A stretch of DNA of 5,257 bases from Frankiaceae bacterium (GCA_017882835.1 JADGOU010000216.1:1-5257); one strand, 5' to 3'. Positions 1 through 5,257 are shown, counted from the first letter of the stretch. Numbers and translations: made by a program. The notes: generated by a model not told the origin, from the letters alone.

Positions 1-299
1 ATGTCCGCCCCGGTGAAGACCGTCTGCCCGGAGGCGGACACCACCCGCTGCGGCGTCGGCGGGCTGGACTGGTAGGTCAGGAAGCCCATCAGGACCAGCA
101 CGAAGAAGCCGCTGAGCGAGACCAGCGCGGCGAGTTGCACCCACCCCTTGGACACCACGGGGGGACGCCGGGCCGCCGGAAGGATCGATGTGGACACGGG
201 GCTCCTGGGGGAAGCCGGGGCGCGCACCCGCGAGGCGACGACGGACCGCAGCGACCGCGGTCGGCGGGGAGTGTCACGAGCCGGGGCAAGTTCAGTCAC
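1..299 (-). CDS. norB: Quinol-dependent nitric oxide reductase, N-terminal part (runs off left edge)
   Basis: This would be a cytoplasmic-membrane enzyme that reduces nitric oxide to nitrous oxide using quinol, for denitrification or NO detoxification. Only the first 99 codons are present. Seen in the sequence: a basic, proline-rich leader (about residues 1-50), then KGWVQ (51-55), one strongly hydrophobic transmembrane helix (about 54-76), and then PPTPQRVVSASG (80-91) followed by VFTGAD. The helix plus PP-P--VVSASG pattern matches the start of single-subunit qNOR proteins such as neisserial NorB. The heme and iron ligands lie outside the window. The start is uncertain. GTG at 299 gives the longest version but has no well-spaced Shine-Dalgarno. 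GTG at 197 has AGGAG (202-206) only 4 nt upstream, and would leave a 14-residue leader closer to the family's usual short N-terminus. The gene is divergent from otsA. An alternative identity as another membrane protein is unlikely but cannot be excluded from about 100 residues. Confidence 0.8.
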   Translation of the reverse strand, partial: MTELAPARDTPRRPRSLRSVVASRVRAPASPRSPVSTSILPAARRPPVVSKGWVQLAALVSLSGFFVLVLMGFLTYQSSPPTPQRVVSASGQTVFTGAD

Positions 300-344
300 C
301 TCATCCCGGCGAACTCCAGCGCGATCGTGGCCCGTCGGCGGTCG

Positions 345-350
345 TAGCCT
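345..350 (+). promoter_or_regulatory. Possible -10 element for a leaderless otsA transcript
   Basis: TAGCCT fits the actinobacterial TANNNT -10 consensus and lies 8 nt before the ATG at 359. That spacing would place the transcription start at or next to the A of the start codon. No Shine-Dalgarno is visible before 353 or 359, which agrees with leaderless translation. No convincing -35 hexamer is seen around 322-327. This is inference from motif and spacing only. Confidence 0.35.
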
Positions 351-358
351 GAGTGACC

Positions 359-1852
359 ATGACAGCGAAGGTTCCGACGGCGGGGACGGCCACAGTGCTG
401 GTCGCGTCCAATCGCGGTCCGGTGAGCTTCGCGACCGCCGCCGACGGTTCGCTGGTGCTGCGCCGGGGTGGCGGCGGCCTGGTCTCCGGGCTGCGGCCGG
501 TCGCCCGCTCCGGGGCGACCGTGTGGGTCTGCGCGGCGATGTCGGACGCGGACCGGCACGCGGCTGCGGCGGCTCCGGACGGCCACCTGCACCGCGCCGG
601 CCACGACACCGGCGGCGCCACTGTGCAGATGCTCACCATCGAGCCGGCGACGTTCCACCTGGCGTACAACACCATCGCCAACTCGGTGTTGTGGTTCATC
701 CACCACCACCTGTTCGACACCCCAAACCAGCCATGGTTCGACCGCCCGTTCCGTCGGGAATGGCAGGCCTACGTGACCTACAACGAGGTGTTCGCCAACG
801 CGCTAGCGGCAGCGGCGGCTCCCCGCGCCGCCGTCGTCATCCAGGACTACCACCTGGCGCTGGTACCCGGACAGCTCCGCCAGCTGCGGCCGGACCTGCG
901 GATCGGGCACTTCTCGCACACGCCGTGGGCGGCCCCGTCGTACTACCGAGTGCTCCCGGACGACGTCGGCCGCGAGCTGCTGCTGGGCATGCTGGCCGCG
1001 GACTGCGTGTCGTTTCTCTCCCCGCGTTGGGCGGACGCCTTCCTGCTGTGCTGCGAGGCGCTCCCCCGAGCCGACGGCGTCCGGGTCGACCGGGCAACGG
1101 CGACCGTCACCGCGGCCGGTCATCGCTCGCGGGTCAGCGTGCACCCGCTCGGCATCGACGGGGAGGCGTTGCGGGCCCGCGGGCACCAGGCCGATGTCGA
1201 GGCGCGGCTGGCCGGGCTGCGCGACCTTGTCGGCGACCGGAAGCTGATCGTACGGGTGGACCGCACGGAGCTGGCCAAGAACATCGTGCGCGGCCTGGCG
1301 GCGTACCGGGAGCTGTTGCGCATCCACCCGCGTTGGCACGGCAAGGTCGTCCACCTGGCCTTCGCCTATCCGAGTCGGCACGACCTGCCCGAGTACCGCG
1401 ACTACATGGCGGCGGTCCGCCAGCTGGCCGACGAGATCAACGAGGAGTTCGCCGCCAGCTCCTGGACCCCGCTGATCCTCGAGGTCAGCGACGACTATCC
1501 CCGGTCGTTGGCCGCCTACCGACTGGCGGACGTGCTGGTGGTCAACCCGCTGCGGGACGGGATGAACCTGGTGGCCAAGGAGGTGCCGGTGCTCTCCGAC
1601 CGCGGTTGCGCGATCGTGCTCTCTCGCGACGCGGGCGCGGTCGATGTCCTGGGCGCGGACGCGCTCGTCGTCAATCCGTACGACGTCAGCGCCACCGCCG
1701 CGGCAATGAACGCCGCGCTGGCCATGGACGCCGGCGAGCGGCTGGCGCGAACGCGCCGGCTGGCGGCGGCCGCCACCGCGGTGCCGCCACAGCAGTGGTT
1801 CGCCGACCAGATCGCCGAGCTGAACTCGAACGCGGTCGACATCGGCTGGTGA
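359..1852 (+). CDS. otsA: Trehalose-6-phosphate synthase (GT20 family)
   Basis: This cytosolic glycosyltransferase makes trehalose-6-phosphate from a nucleotide-glucose donor and glucose-6-phosphate. Numbering is from the GTG at 353 (499 residues). SNRGPV (19-24) is the N-terminal donor/acceptor loop. NSVLWF (110-115) and QDYHLALVP (164-172) follow, then GHFSHTPW (185-192), which replaces the more common FLHIPFP. DRTELAKN (303-310) keeps the Arg and Lys spaced five apart (R304, K309) that bind donor phosphates in E. coli OtsA. LRDGMNLVAKE (400-410) keeps the Asp and Glu of the GT-B active site, and VVNPYD is at 439-444. The length is normal for the family. ATG 359 is preferred over GTG 353 because of the -10-like motif at 345-350; there is no Shine-Dalgarno. 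The RGP, HTPW and ELAKN variants match the Streptomyces-type OtsA branch, which also includes the related pseudoglycosyltransferase VldE/ValL. The facing otsB favours true trehalose synthesis. Confidence 0.93.
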   Translation: MTAKVPTAGTATVLVASNRGPVSFATAADGSLVLRRGGGGLVSGLRPVARSGATVWVCAAMSDADRHAAAAAPDGHLHRAGHDTGGATVQMLTIEPATFHLAYNTIANSVLWFIHHHLFDTPNQPWFDRPFRREWQAYVTYNEVFANALAAAAAPRAAVVIQDYHLALVPGQLRQLRPDLRIGHFSHTPWAAPSYYRVLPDDVGRELLLGMLAADCVSFLSPRWADAFLLCCEALPRADGVRVDRATATVTAAGHRSRVSVHPLGIDGEALRARGHQADVEARLAGLRDLVGDRKLIVRVDRTELAKNIVRGLAAYRELLRIHPRWHGKVVHLAFAYPSRHDLPEYRDYMAAVRQLADEINEEFAASSWTPLILEVSDDYPRSLAAYRLADVLVVNPLRDGMNLVAKEVPVLSDRGCAIVLSRDAGAVDVLGADALVVNPYDVSATAAAMNAALAMDAGERLARTRRLAAAATAVPPQQWFADQIAELNSNAVDIGW

Positions 1853-1857
1853 CCGGC

Positions 1858-2697
1858 TCAGTCGCTGCCGATAGCGGCCGCCAGCGCGCGCATGAACGCC
1901 ACCACGCCGGGTGGACCAGCCACCACGAGGTCCGCCCGCTCGGCCACTTCGGGCACCTCGTCCGAACCACTGCACACCGTCACTCCGGCAATGCCGTTGG
2001 CCCGCAAACCCTCGACCGCGGCGTACGCCGGCAAGTCCCCGAGATCGTCCCCGGCGAACAGCACCGACCCGGCCCGCTGCTCGGCGACGAACCCCCGCAG
2101 CGCGCTGCCCTTGTCGATGCCCGGCGGCCGCAGCTCGAGCACGAACCGGCCGGGAGTGAGCTCCAAGCCGGTCCGTTCCGCCAGCTCGGTGACCGGCGCC
2201 CGCAGTGCGGCCAGCGCCCCATGCGGGTCGGCGGCACGGCGGGTGTGCACGACCAGCGAGGACTCCTTGTCCTCCACCGTGGCACCGGTGGCGGTGGCGC
2301 CGGTGGCGGCGAGCAGCGCCGGAAGCTCCTGCCGCGCCTGCGCCACGCCCGCCGGCACCTCCGGCGTCACCATCTCATCCGTCGCGGCGTCCCAGCGCTC
2401 GAAGCCGTAATGGCCCAGCACGACCAACCGGCCCAGATGCGGTACGTCGCGCAAGCTCGCAAGCTGCAGCACGGCGGCCACCGGTCGGCCGGTGACGATG
2501 ACCACGGCCCCGACGCCGCGCGCCACCGCGGCCAGCGCGGCCACCGCGCCCTGAGCCGGGCGGGCGTCCTCGGGCCGAGGAACAATCGGCGCCAGCGTGC
2601 CGTCGTAATCGACCGCGACGACGGCACGGGCGGGCTCGGCAAGCAGTGCGGCCAGGCCGGCGCGCCCCGCCGCTGTGGTCGGCTCGGGCAGTTGCAT
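1858..2697 (-). CDS. otsB: Trehalose-6-phosphate phosphatase (HAD superfamily)
   Basis: This cytosolic phosphatase dephosphorylates trehalose-6-phosphate to trehalose, the step after OtsA. It has 279 residues, normal for OtsB. HAD motif I is DYDGT (30-34), with nucleophile D30 and acid/base D32. Motif II is VTGR (68-71). The cap region carries GHYGFERW (95-102) and VEDKESSLVVHTR (141-153). PGIDKGSAL (192-200) holds the motif III lysine, and GDDLGD (216-221) gives the metal-binding acidic residues of motif IV. All key residues are present. The frame stays open upstream, where GTG 2766 would add 23 residues. That stretch uses poorer codons (AGG, CTA, TCA), so ATG 2697 is chosen. It lies behind AGGG (2707-2710, 9 nt spacing) and just after a TANNNT motif. 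The stop is 5 bp from the otsA stop, tail to tail. The gene lies 77 bp downstream of the LytR_C gene on the same strand. Confidence 0.94.
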   Translation of the reverse strand: MQLPEPTTAAGRAGLAALLAEPARAVVAVDYDGTLAPIVPRPEDARPAQGAVAALAAVARGVGAVVIVTGRPVAAVLQLASLRDVPHLGRLVVLGHYGFERWDAATDEMVTPEVPAGVAQARQELPALLAATGATATGATVEDKESSLVVHTRRAADPHGALAALRAPVTELAERTGLELTPGRFVLELRPPGIDKGSALRGFVAEQRAGSVLFAGDDLGDLPAYAAVEGLRANGIAGVTVCSGSDEVPEVAERADLVVAGPPGVVAFMRALAAAIGSD

Positions 2698-2705
2698 GTC
2701 GGCTG

Positions 2706-2711
2706 ACCCTA
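2706..2711 (-). promoter_or_regulatory. Possible -10 element or Shine-Dalgarno for otsB
   Basis: On the minus strand this reads TAGGGT, a TANNNT -10 match 8 nt before the otsB ATG, the same spacing seen at otsA. It would allow a separate, leaderless otsB transcript inside the 77-bp gap after the LytR_C gene. The AGGG within it could instead be a Shine-Dalgarno 9 nt from the start. Sequence alone does not decide between these, and no clear -35 is visible. Confidence 0.3.
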
Positions 2712-2774
2712 GTCGGTTCAAAGGCCTCGCCGACGATGCGTCCCGGGCAAGCGGGTCCAGGCCCACCGACTCGA

Positions 2775-3395
2775 TCAGCGAGCGAAGTCGCTGGTGACCA
2801 CGACAATCAGTCCGCCGTCGGGTAGGTCGTCGAGGCGCGGCAACACTCGTTGGACCGACGGGAAGGCATCCGCCAAGGCGTGTGCCGCGCTCTCCCGGCC
2901 GTCGGCGAAGAAGACTGTCGTCACCGGCACTCGGCCGGTGTAGTTGCCGACGCCGGCGACGGCCCATCCGCCGTCACGCAGCACTGCGGCCGACTGATTG
3001 GCCAGGCCAGTAATGCGGGAGTTGTTCAGGACGGTGACCGTGGTCGCGGTCACCGTGCCGGTCGGCGCGGTCGGCGGGACAGTCAGCGCGGGCGCCGAGG
3101 CCGTCGGCGCGGACGCCGCTGAGCGGTCTGCCGGCGTTGGCTGGGCGGCGGATGGTGACCCCGGTTGCGGAGCAGCGGCTCTCGGCGCGGCGGTCGGACG
3201 GGGCGCCGCGGCGGTGGCGCCCACGCCGCGCAATATCAGTCCGGCGGCGACCACGGCCATGGCCCCACAGAGTGCCAACAGGACGCCGAGGAGCAGCCCT
3301 CCGCGCCCGGGGCGCCTCTGGCCAACCGGCGTGGCCCCATGATCGGCGTCCAGCTCGGCCGGCGCCGACGTCGGCGCCGACGTTTCGGTCGTCAT
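2775..3395 (-). CDS. Membrane-anchored protein with C-terminal LytR_C domain (VirR-like)
   Basis: This 206-residue protein is probably anchored in the cytoplasmic membrane with its C-terminus outside. It has a short polar N-terminus with QRRPGRGG (26-33), one transmembrane helix (about 34-56), and an Ala/Pro/Thr/Ser-rich linker (about 60-115) typical of wall-spanning stalks. A folded C-terminal domain (about 117-204) begins TVTVLNNSRITGLANQ, continues WAVAGVGNYTGR, and ends IVVVTSDF. This is the LytR_C domain pattern (VLN-s---GLA). LytR_C often follows LytR-CpsA-Psr transferase domains, but no such enzyme domain is present, so this is a stand-alone form. Mycobacterial Rv0431 (VirR) has the same layout, sits next to a DUF3263 gene (Rv0430), and is linked to vesicle release and envelope integrity. 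Equivalent function here is inference. The start lies 17 bp after the DUF3263 stop, so the two are probably co-transcribed. The Shine-Dalgarno is poor (GGGG 5 nt upstream). Confidence 0.85.
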   Translation of the reverse strand: MTTETSAPTSAPAELDADHGATPVGQRRPGRGGLLLGVLLALCGAMAVVAAGLILRGVGATAAAPRPTAAPRAAAPQPGSPSAAQPTPADRSAASAPTASAPALTVPPTAPTGTVTATTVTVLNNSRITGLANQSAAVLRDGGWAVAGVGNYTGRVPVTTVFFADGRESAAHALADAFPSVQRVLPRLDDLPDGGLIVVVTSDFAR

Positions 3396-3412
3396 CTCGG
3401 CCCCGGCATCAG

Positions 3413-3721
3413 CTAGGCGTCGATGCCCAGCCGGCGGGCGGAACGAGCCCGCTGCCGACTGCTGCGCAGGCGGCGCAACCGCTTAACCAGCATCGGATCG
3501 GCCACCAGCGCTTCTGGGCGGTCCAGCAATGCGTTGAGCACCTGGTAATACCGCGTCCCCGACATGTCGAACAGCTCGCGGATGGCCTGTTCTTTCGCGC
3601 CGGCGTACTTCCACCACTGCCGTTCGAACGCCAGGATGTCGCGCTCTCGGTCCGATAGAACGTGCTCGCTGATCGCGCTGTCAACGGTGGCCGCGCAGGG
3701 CACAGCGTTCGCGGCGTCCAT
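3413..3721 (-). CDS. DUF3263 family helix-turn-helix-like protein
   Basis: This is a small 102-residue protein of unknown function. The core begins LSDRERDILAFERQWWKYAG (22-41), followed by AKEQAIRELFDMSGTRYYQ (42-60), which reads as a helix-turn-helix like the DNA-binding part of sigma region 4. VLNALLDRPEAL and DPMLVKRLRRLR then lead into a very basic tail RQRARSARR (89-97). This strongly matches DUF3263, an actinobacterial family usually about 100 residues long; mycobacterial Rv0430 has a similar length. DNA or RNA binding is a reasonable inference from the basic tail but is not demonstrated. ATG 3721 is chosen over the longer frame from 3769 because GGAGGAG lies 5 nt upstream and the MDAxNAVP beginning is typical. 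It is the first gene of a probable operon with the LytR_C gene and perhaps otsB. Confidence 0.9.
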   Translation of the reverse strand: MDAANAVPCAATVDSAISEHVLSDRERDILAFERQWWKYAGAKEQAIRELFDMSGTRYYQVLNALLDRPEALVADPMLVKRLRRLRSSRQRARSARRLGIDA

Positions 3722-3726
3722 GCCGA

Positions 3727-3733
3727 CTCCTCC
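3727..3733 (-). promoter_or_regulatory. Strong ribosome binding site of the DUF3263 gene
   Basis: GGAGGAG on the minus strand ends 5 nt before ATG 3721. It is the best Shine-Dalgarno in the window. It settles the start at 3721 rather than at the upstream ATG 3769. Confidence 0.75.
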
Positions 3734-3777
3734 GGGCGCCCGGCCGGCGTGGAACCACACCGGTGTCATTCTTCGAC

Positions 3778-3783
3778 AGTCTA
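3778..3783 (-). promoter_or_regulatory. Possible -10 element for the DUF3263-LytR_C operon
   Basis: TAGACT on the minus strand fits TANNNT and would give a leader of about 50 nt before ATG 3721. It lies in the gap between the DUF3263 gene and the hairpin at 3820-3855, where a promoter is expected. No -35 match is seen, so support is weak. Confidence 0.25.
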
Positions 3784-3819
3784 AGCACAGCCACCGGCTC
3801 GAGGGCCGATCGAAACAGC

Positions 3820-3855
3820 GACAGGCCGGTTCGCCCGCAGCCGAACCGGCCTGTC
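3820..3855 (-). terminator. Perfect 14-bp inverted repeat, probable terminator hairpin
   Basis: GACAGGCCGGTTCG (3820-3833) pairs perfectly with its reverse complement at 3842-3855 across an 8-nt loop. On the minus strand the stem begins 31 nt after the stop of the degraded gene at 3887 and is followed by a short TTT, not a long T-run. Stem-only terminators of this kind are common in actinobacteria. It would end transcription coming from the right and insulate the DUF3263 promoter. Confidence 0.65.
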
Positions 3856-3886
3856 CTCGCCGTTGCGAGGTGATGCGACGAGCCGG

Positions 3887-4828
3887 TCAGGACCCGGCTT
3901 TGCGCCCCCGGCTACCGACCGCCACCCACGCCACGATCACTGCCAGCGCAAGGACACCCGCCGCGATACGGCGGTCCATGCCGGCGGCCACGGCTCGCCC
4001 CGCAGCCAACGGTGTCCCGAGACGAACCCGCGAGCTGCCAGAGCCATCCGGCCAAGCCGTGGCCAAGCCGGCAGCTCACCTCCGCGCCGGGGGTCGCCAC
4101 CACGCCGATGGAACCGGACACCTCCAGGCGCAAACCAGCATCGGCCAATCCGTTCGCTAACGCGGCGACACCCCCCGTCGGCAGGCCGGCTGCCGCCCAC
4201 ACCCGGTGTGGGTGCGACGTACGCAGGCGCAGCAAGCCGTCAGGGTGTCGGTGATCTCCCTCTCCCGCGTGTGCACCAACGCTGCGAGCAGGGCCGCGGT
4301 CTGCGGGCTTCCGACGCCTGCACGCTGCCCTTTGACTGCCTGCTCGCCGACGGGCGGGGCGGCCAGCGCGCCGCGACCCGGTCCTGCTGAGCCCGGAGGT
4401 CGCAGTCATGATCGAGGGTGCGATACGGGACGGCACCACGATGTCCAGGAGATCAGCTGCGAATGCACGACCATCGACTTGCGCTCCACGTGCTGCCGGG
4501 GGCGCGCCAGCGGGCGGCGTGGCCGCCGCACAGTCGATACTCCCACCCCGAACGCCCACCCCGACCGGTCGCAGCCGGGCACCGAGCACGGTGGACGGCC
4601 CGGCACCCGGTCGGTCGGGTCGAGGGCGTAGACGCCCGGCACGGAACTCCGGGCGGGGGGCAGCAACAGCTTCAGGAGCGCCTGATCTAGCGAACTCCGC
4701 CGGCCGGCCTGTAGGTACTGGCGAAATCCGACCTCGTCATCTCGCTGGGCCTGCTGCTTGTGGCTCGACGACTTGAGCCACTCCAGCAAGGCGTCCTGCT
4801 CAGCTTGCTCCGACGGCGTGGCCAACAC
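3887..4828 (-). pseudogene. Frameshifted gene for an unknown C-terminally anchored membrane protein
   Basis: Five coding-like stretches, read in order on the minus strand, look like one protein of about 313 residues, but the frame changes four times. Segment 1 (4828 to about 4609) contains QDALLEWLKSSS, DDEVGFRQYLQAG and PGVYALDPTDR. Segment 2 (to about 4396) contains GAGPSTVLGARLRPVGVG, GGSIDCAAATPP and AADLLDIVVPSRIAPS. Segment 3 (to 4241) contains RGALAAPPVGEQAVKGQ and LLAALVHTREREITDTL. Segment 4 (to about 4079) contains DGLLRLRTSHPHRVWAAAG and VAALANGLADAGLRLEVSG. Segment 5 (to 3887) contains ATAWPDGSGSSRVRLGTPL and ends with a hydrophobic helix (IAAGVLALAVIVAW) and the basic tail RGRKAGS. 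The shifts alternate -1, +1, -1, +1 and cancel overall. In-frame stops at 4406-4408 and 4076-4078 block the original frame inside the shifted parts. The start is GTG 4828 (or TTG 4825) after AGGG. I do not recognise the family. Sequencing error is the main alternative. Confidence 0.6.
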
Positions 4829-4947
4829 TGCGTCCCTACTCTCGGGGACGCGTAGGGAAGCCGATCACCAGAGGAGCGCGGAGACCCCCTTTACCATGAG
4901 CGCCGTCCACATGCGCAGGCGCGTCCGCGCTGGAGGGGATTCGTCGG
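4829..4947. other. Short spacer, no gene recognised
   Basis: This lies between the start of the degraded minus-strand gene and the plus-strand fragment. It holds the AGGG (4834-4837) that may be the ribosome binding site for GTG 4828. An in-frame TGA lies further upstream in that frame, so the gene does not begin much earlier. On the plus strand an ATG at 4896 opens a frame, but its downstream translation is Arg-rich and looks like a shadow. No clear promoter is seen on either strand. Confidence 0.4.
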
Positions 4948-5118
4948 GTGCTGGCCTTGACCTTCGCGCCTTGGCGCGACCACCCGGACGACACCAAGCG
5001 CAGCAGGTGCACGAGCGGACGTTGGTCCAGCAGTCCAGGCCCTCAGCGGGTGACCCAGCAGGGGCTGCACGAGCAGTTCAACGACGGCATGGAAGCCATG
5101 GGCGGCGCAATCGCCTAA
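4948..5118 (+). CDS. Small ORF or remnant of a helical protein, function unknown
   Basis: This 56-codon frame starts at GTG, with GGAGGGG (4932-4938) 9 nt upstream. It begins VLALTFAPWRDHPDDTK and ends RVTQQGLHEQFNDGMEAMGGAIA before TAA. Both ends have good third-position G/C bias and the final part looks like a real amphipathic helix. The middle (Ser/Arg/Cys-rich, about 5000-5050) does not, and neighbouring frames there read AQQVHERTLVQQ and VQALSG, which fit the style of the ends better. A decayed gene with small deletions is therefore as likely as an intact small one. The coding-like frame continues upstream (SALEGIRR) to a TGA at 4897. The Gln/Glu/Met-rich helices recall WXG100-type secreted proteins, but there is no certain WXG motif, so I do not assign it. 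Confidence 0.3.
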   Translation: MLALTFAPWRDHPDDTKRSRCTSGRWSSSPGPQRVTQQGLHEQFNDGMEAMGGAIA

Positions 5119-5257
5119 GTGGTCGGAGCCGGAAGTTCGCAAAAGATCGTCGCACGAGAGGAAGGGAGCCTGGCCAGCTTCACCCGGCTACGGCACAGCC
5201 GGTACGGCGTGTCGCGGTCGCGTCCGATGCCGACGGCGGGTGAAGGCGCTCGGGGCA
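5119..5257. other. Window edge, unresolved coding potential
   Basis: Two frames stay open to the right edge. On the plus strand the frame continues past the TAA at 5116-5118 (VVGAGSSQKIVAREEGSLAS and on). On the minus strand a frame enters from the right and stops at TAG 5115-5117, containing DRDTPYRLCRSRVKLARLP. Neither matches a family I recognise and neither has a clear start, so no gene is called. Confidence 0.3.

Noticed and set aside
803..1975. 390-codon minus-strand frame opposite otsA
   Set aside because: It is antisense to a clear otsA with all catalytic motifs, and its composition is Arg/Gly/Val/Gln-rich without recognisable motifs.
148..2706. Very long plus-strand open frame (852 codons)
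   Set aside because: It runs through otsA in the wrong frame and then antisense to otsB. Its translation is Arg/Gly/Pro-rich with no domain pattern. Long stop-free shadow frames are expected at this GC content.
2375..2806. Minus-strand frame overlapping the otsB 5' half
   Set aside because: It is a frame-shifted reading of otsB itself, and the HAD motifs occur only in the otsB frame.
2698..2967. Upstream extension of the otsB frame into the LytR_C gene
   Set aside because: The frame stays open, but it overlaps the LytR_C coding sequence out of frame and has Arg-rich, poor-codon content. ATG 2697 gives a normal OtsB length.
2998..3342. Plus-strand Ala/Gly-rich frame opposite the LytR_C gene
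   Set aside because: It is the antisense of the Ala/Pro linker and transmembrane segment, with low complexity and no start signal.
3820..3855. Inverted repeat as an insertion-sequence end or CRISPR unit
   Set aside because: There is a single copy only, with no transposase, no target duplication and no repeated spacers nearby.
3564..4160. Plus-strand frame of about 198 codons
   Set aside because: It starts antisense inside DUF3263 and crosses the hairpin and the degraded gene. The Pro/Arg/Ala/Thr-rich translation lacks any domain.
4406..4828. Intact 140-residue minus-strand protein
   Set aside because: Only the first 75 or so residues look like protein. After DPTDR the frame turns Arg/Pro/Ser-rich while the neighbouring frame becomes coding-like, so it is the 5' part of the frameshifted gene.
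3887..4828. Programmed ribosomal frameshifting as the explanation for the frame switches
   Set aside because: Four switches in both directions, with no slippery heptamer or conserved downstream structure visible, fit decay or sequencing error far better.
4758..5243. 161-codon plus-strand frame across the right end
   Set aside because: It is partly antisense to the coding-like start of the degraded gene, and its later part is Arg/Gln-rich. Only a short piece (around 5000-5035) looks coding-like, and that fits better as part of the decayed 4948-5118 fragment.

Overview
The base composition is very GC-rich and third codon positions are strongly G/C biased. Together with the gene content (an actinobacterial-type OtsA/OtsB pair, a DUF3263 gene paired with a LytR_C-domain gene, and weak or absent Shine-Dalgarno sites at some starts), this points to a high-GC actinobacterium. 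A Micromonosporaceae-like organism is my best guess, by inference only.

Layout. Positions 1-299 (minus) hold the 5' end of a quinol-type nitric oxide reductase (NorB/qNOR) gene that runs off the left edge. It is divergent from otsA at 359-1852 (plus; the open frame allows a GTG at 353), a full-length trehalose-6-phosphate synthase. Facing otsA tail-to-tail, only 5 bp away, is otsB (trehalose-6-phosphate phosphatase, 1858-2697, minus). Upstream of otsB on the same strand lie a membrane-anchored protein with a C-terminal LytR_C domain (2775-3395) and, 17 bp before it, a 102-residue DUF3263 helix-turn-helix-like protein (3413-3721) with a strong ribosome binding site. A perfect 14-bp inverted repeat at 3820-3855 separates this minus-strand group from what lies further right.

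The right third is degraded or unresolved. Between 4828 and 3887 (minus) I can piece together one gene of about 313 codons, ending in a single transmembrane anchor, whose reading frame switches four times (-1, +1, -1, +1). I read it as a pseudogene, or less likely a run of sequencing errors, and I do not recognise the family. From 4829 to 5257 only scraps of coding-like sequence appear. The best is a 56-codon plus-strand frame (4948-5118) behind a GGAGGGG motif, whose end looks like a helical Gln/Glu-rich protein.

Function. OtsA joins a nucleotide-activated glucose to glucose-6-phosphate and OtsB removes the phosphate, giving trehalose, a stress protectant and carbon reserve. The two genes converge here, so they must be expressed from separate promoters. 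The DUF3263/LytR_C pair resembles the mycobacterial Rv0430/Rv0431 (VirR) pair, linked to the cell envelope. NorB would reduce nitric oxide at the membrane. I see no convincing new defence, mobile or biosynthetic system; the most unusual item is the multiply frameshifted unknown membrane-protein gene.
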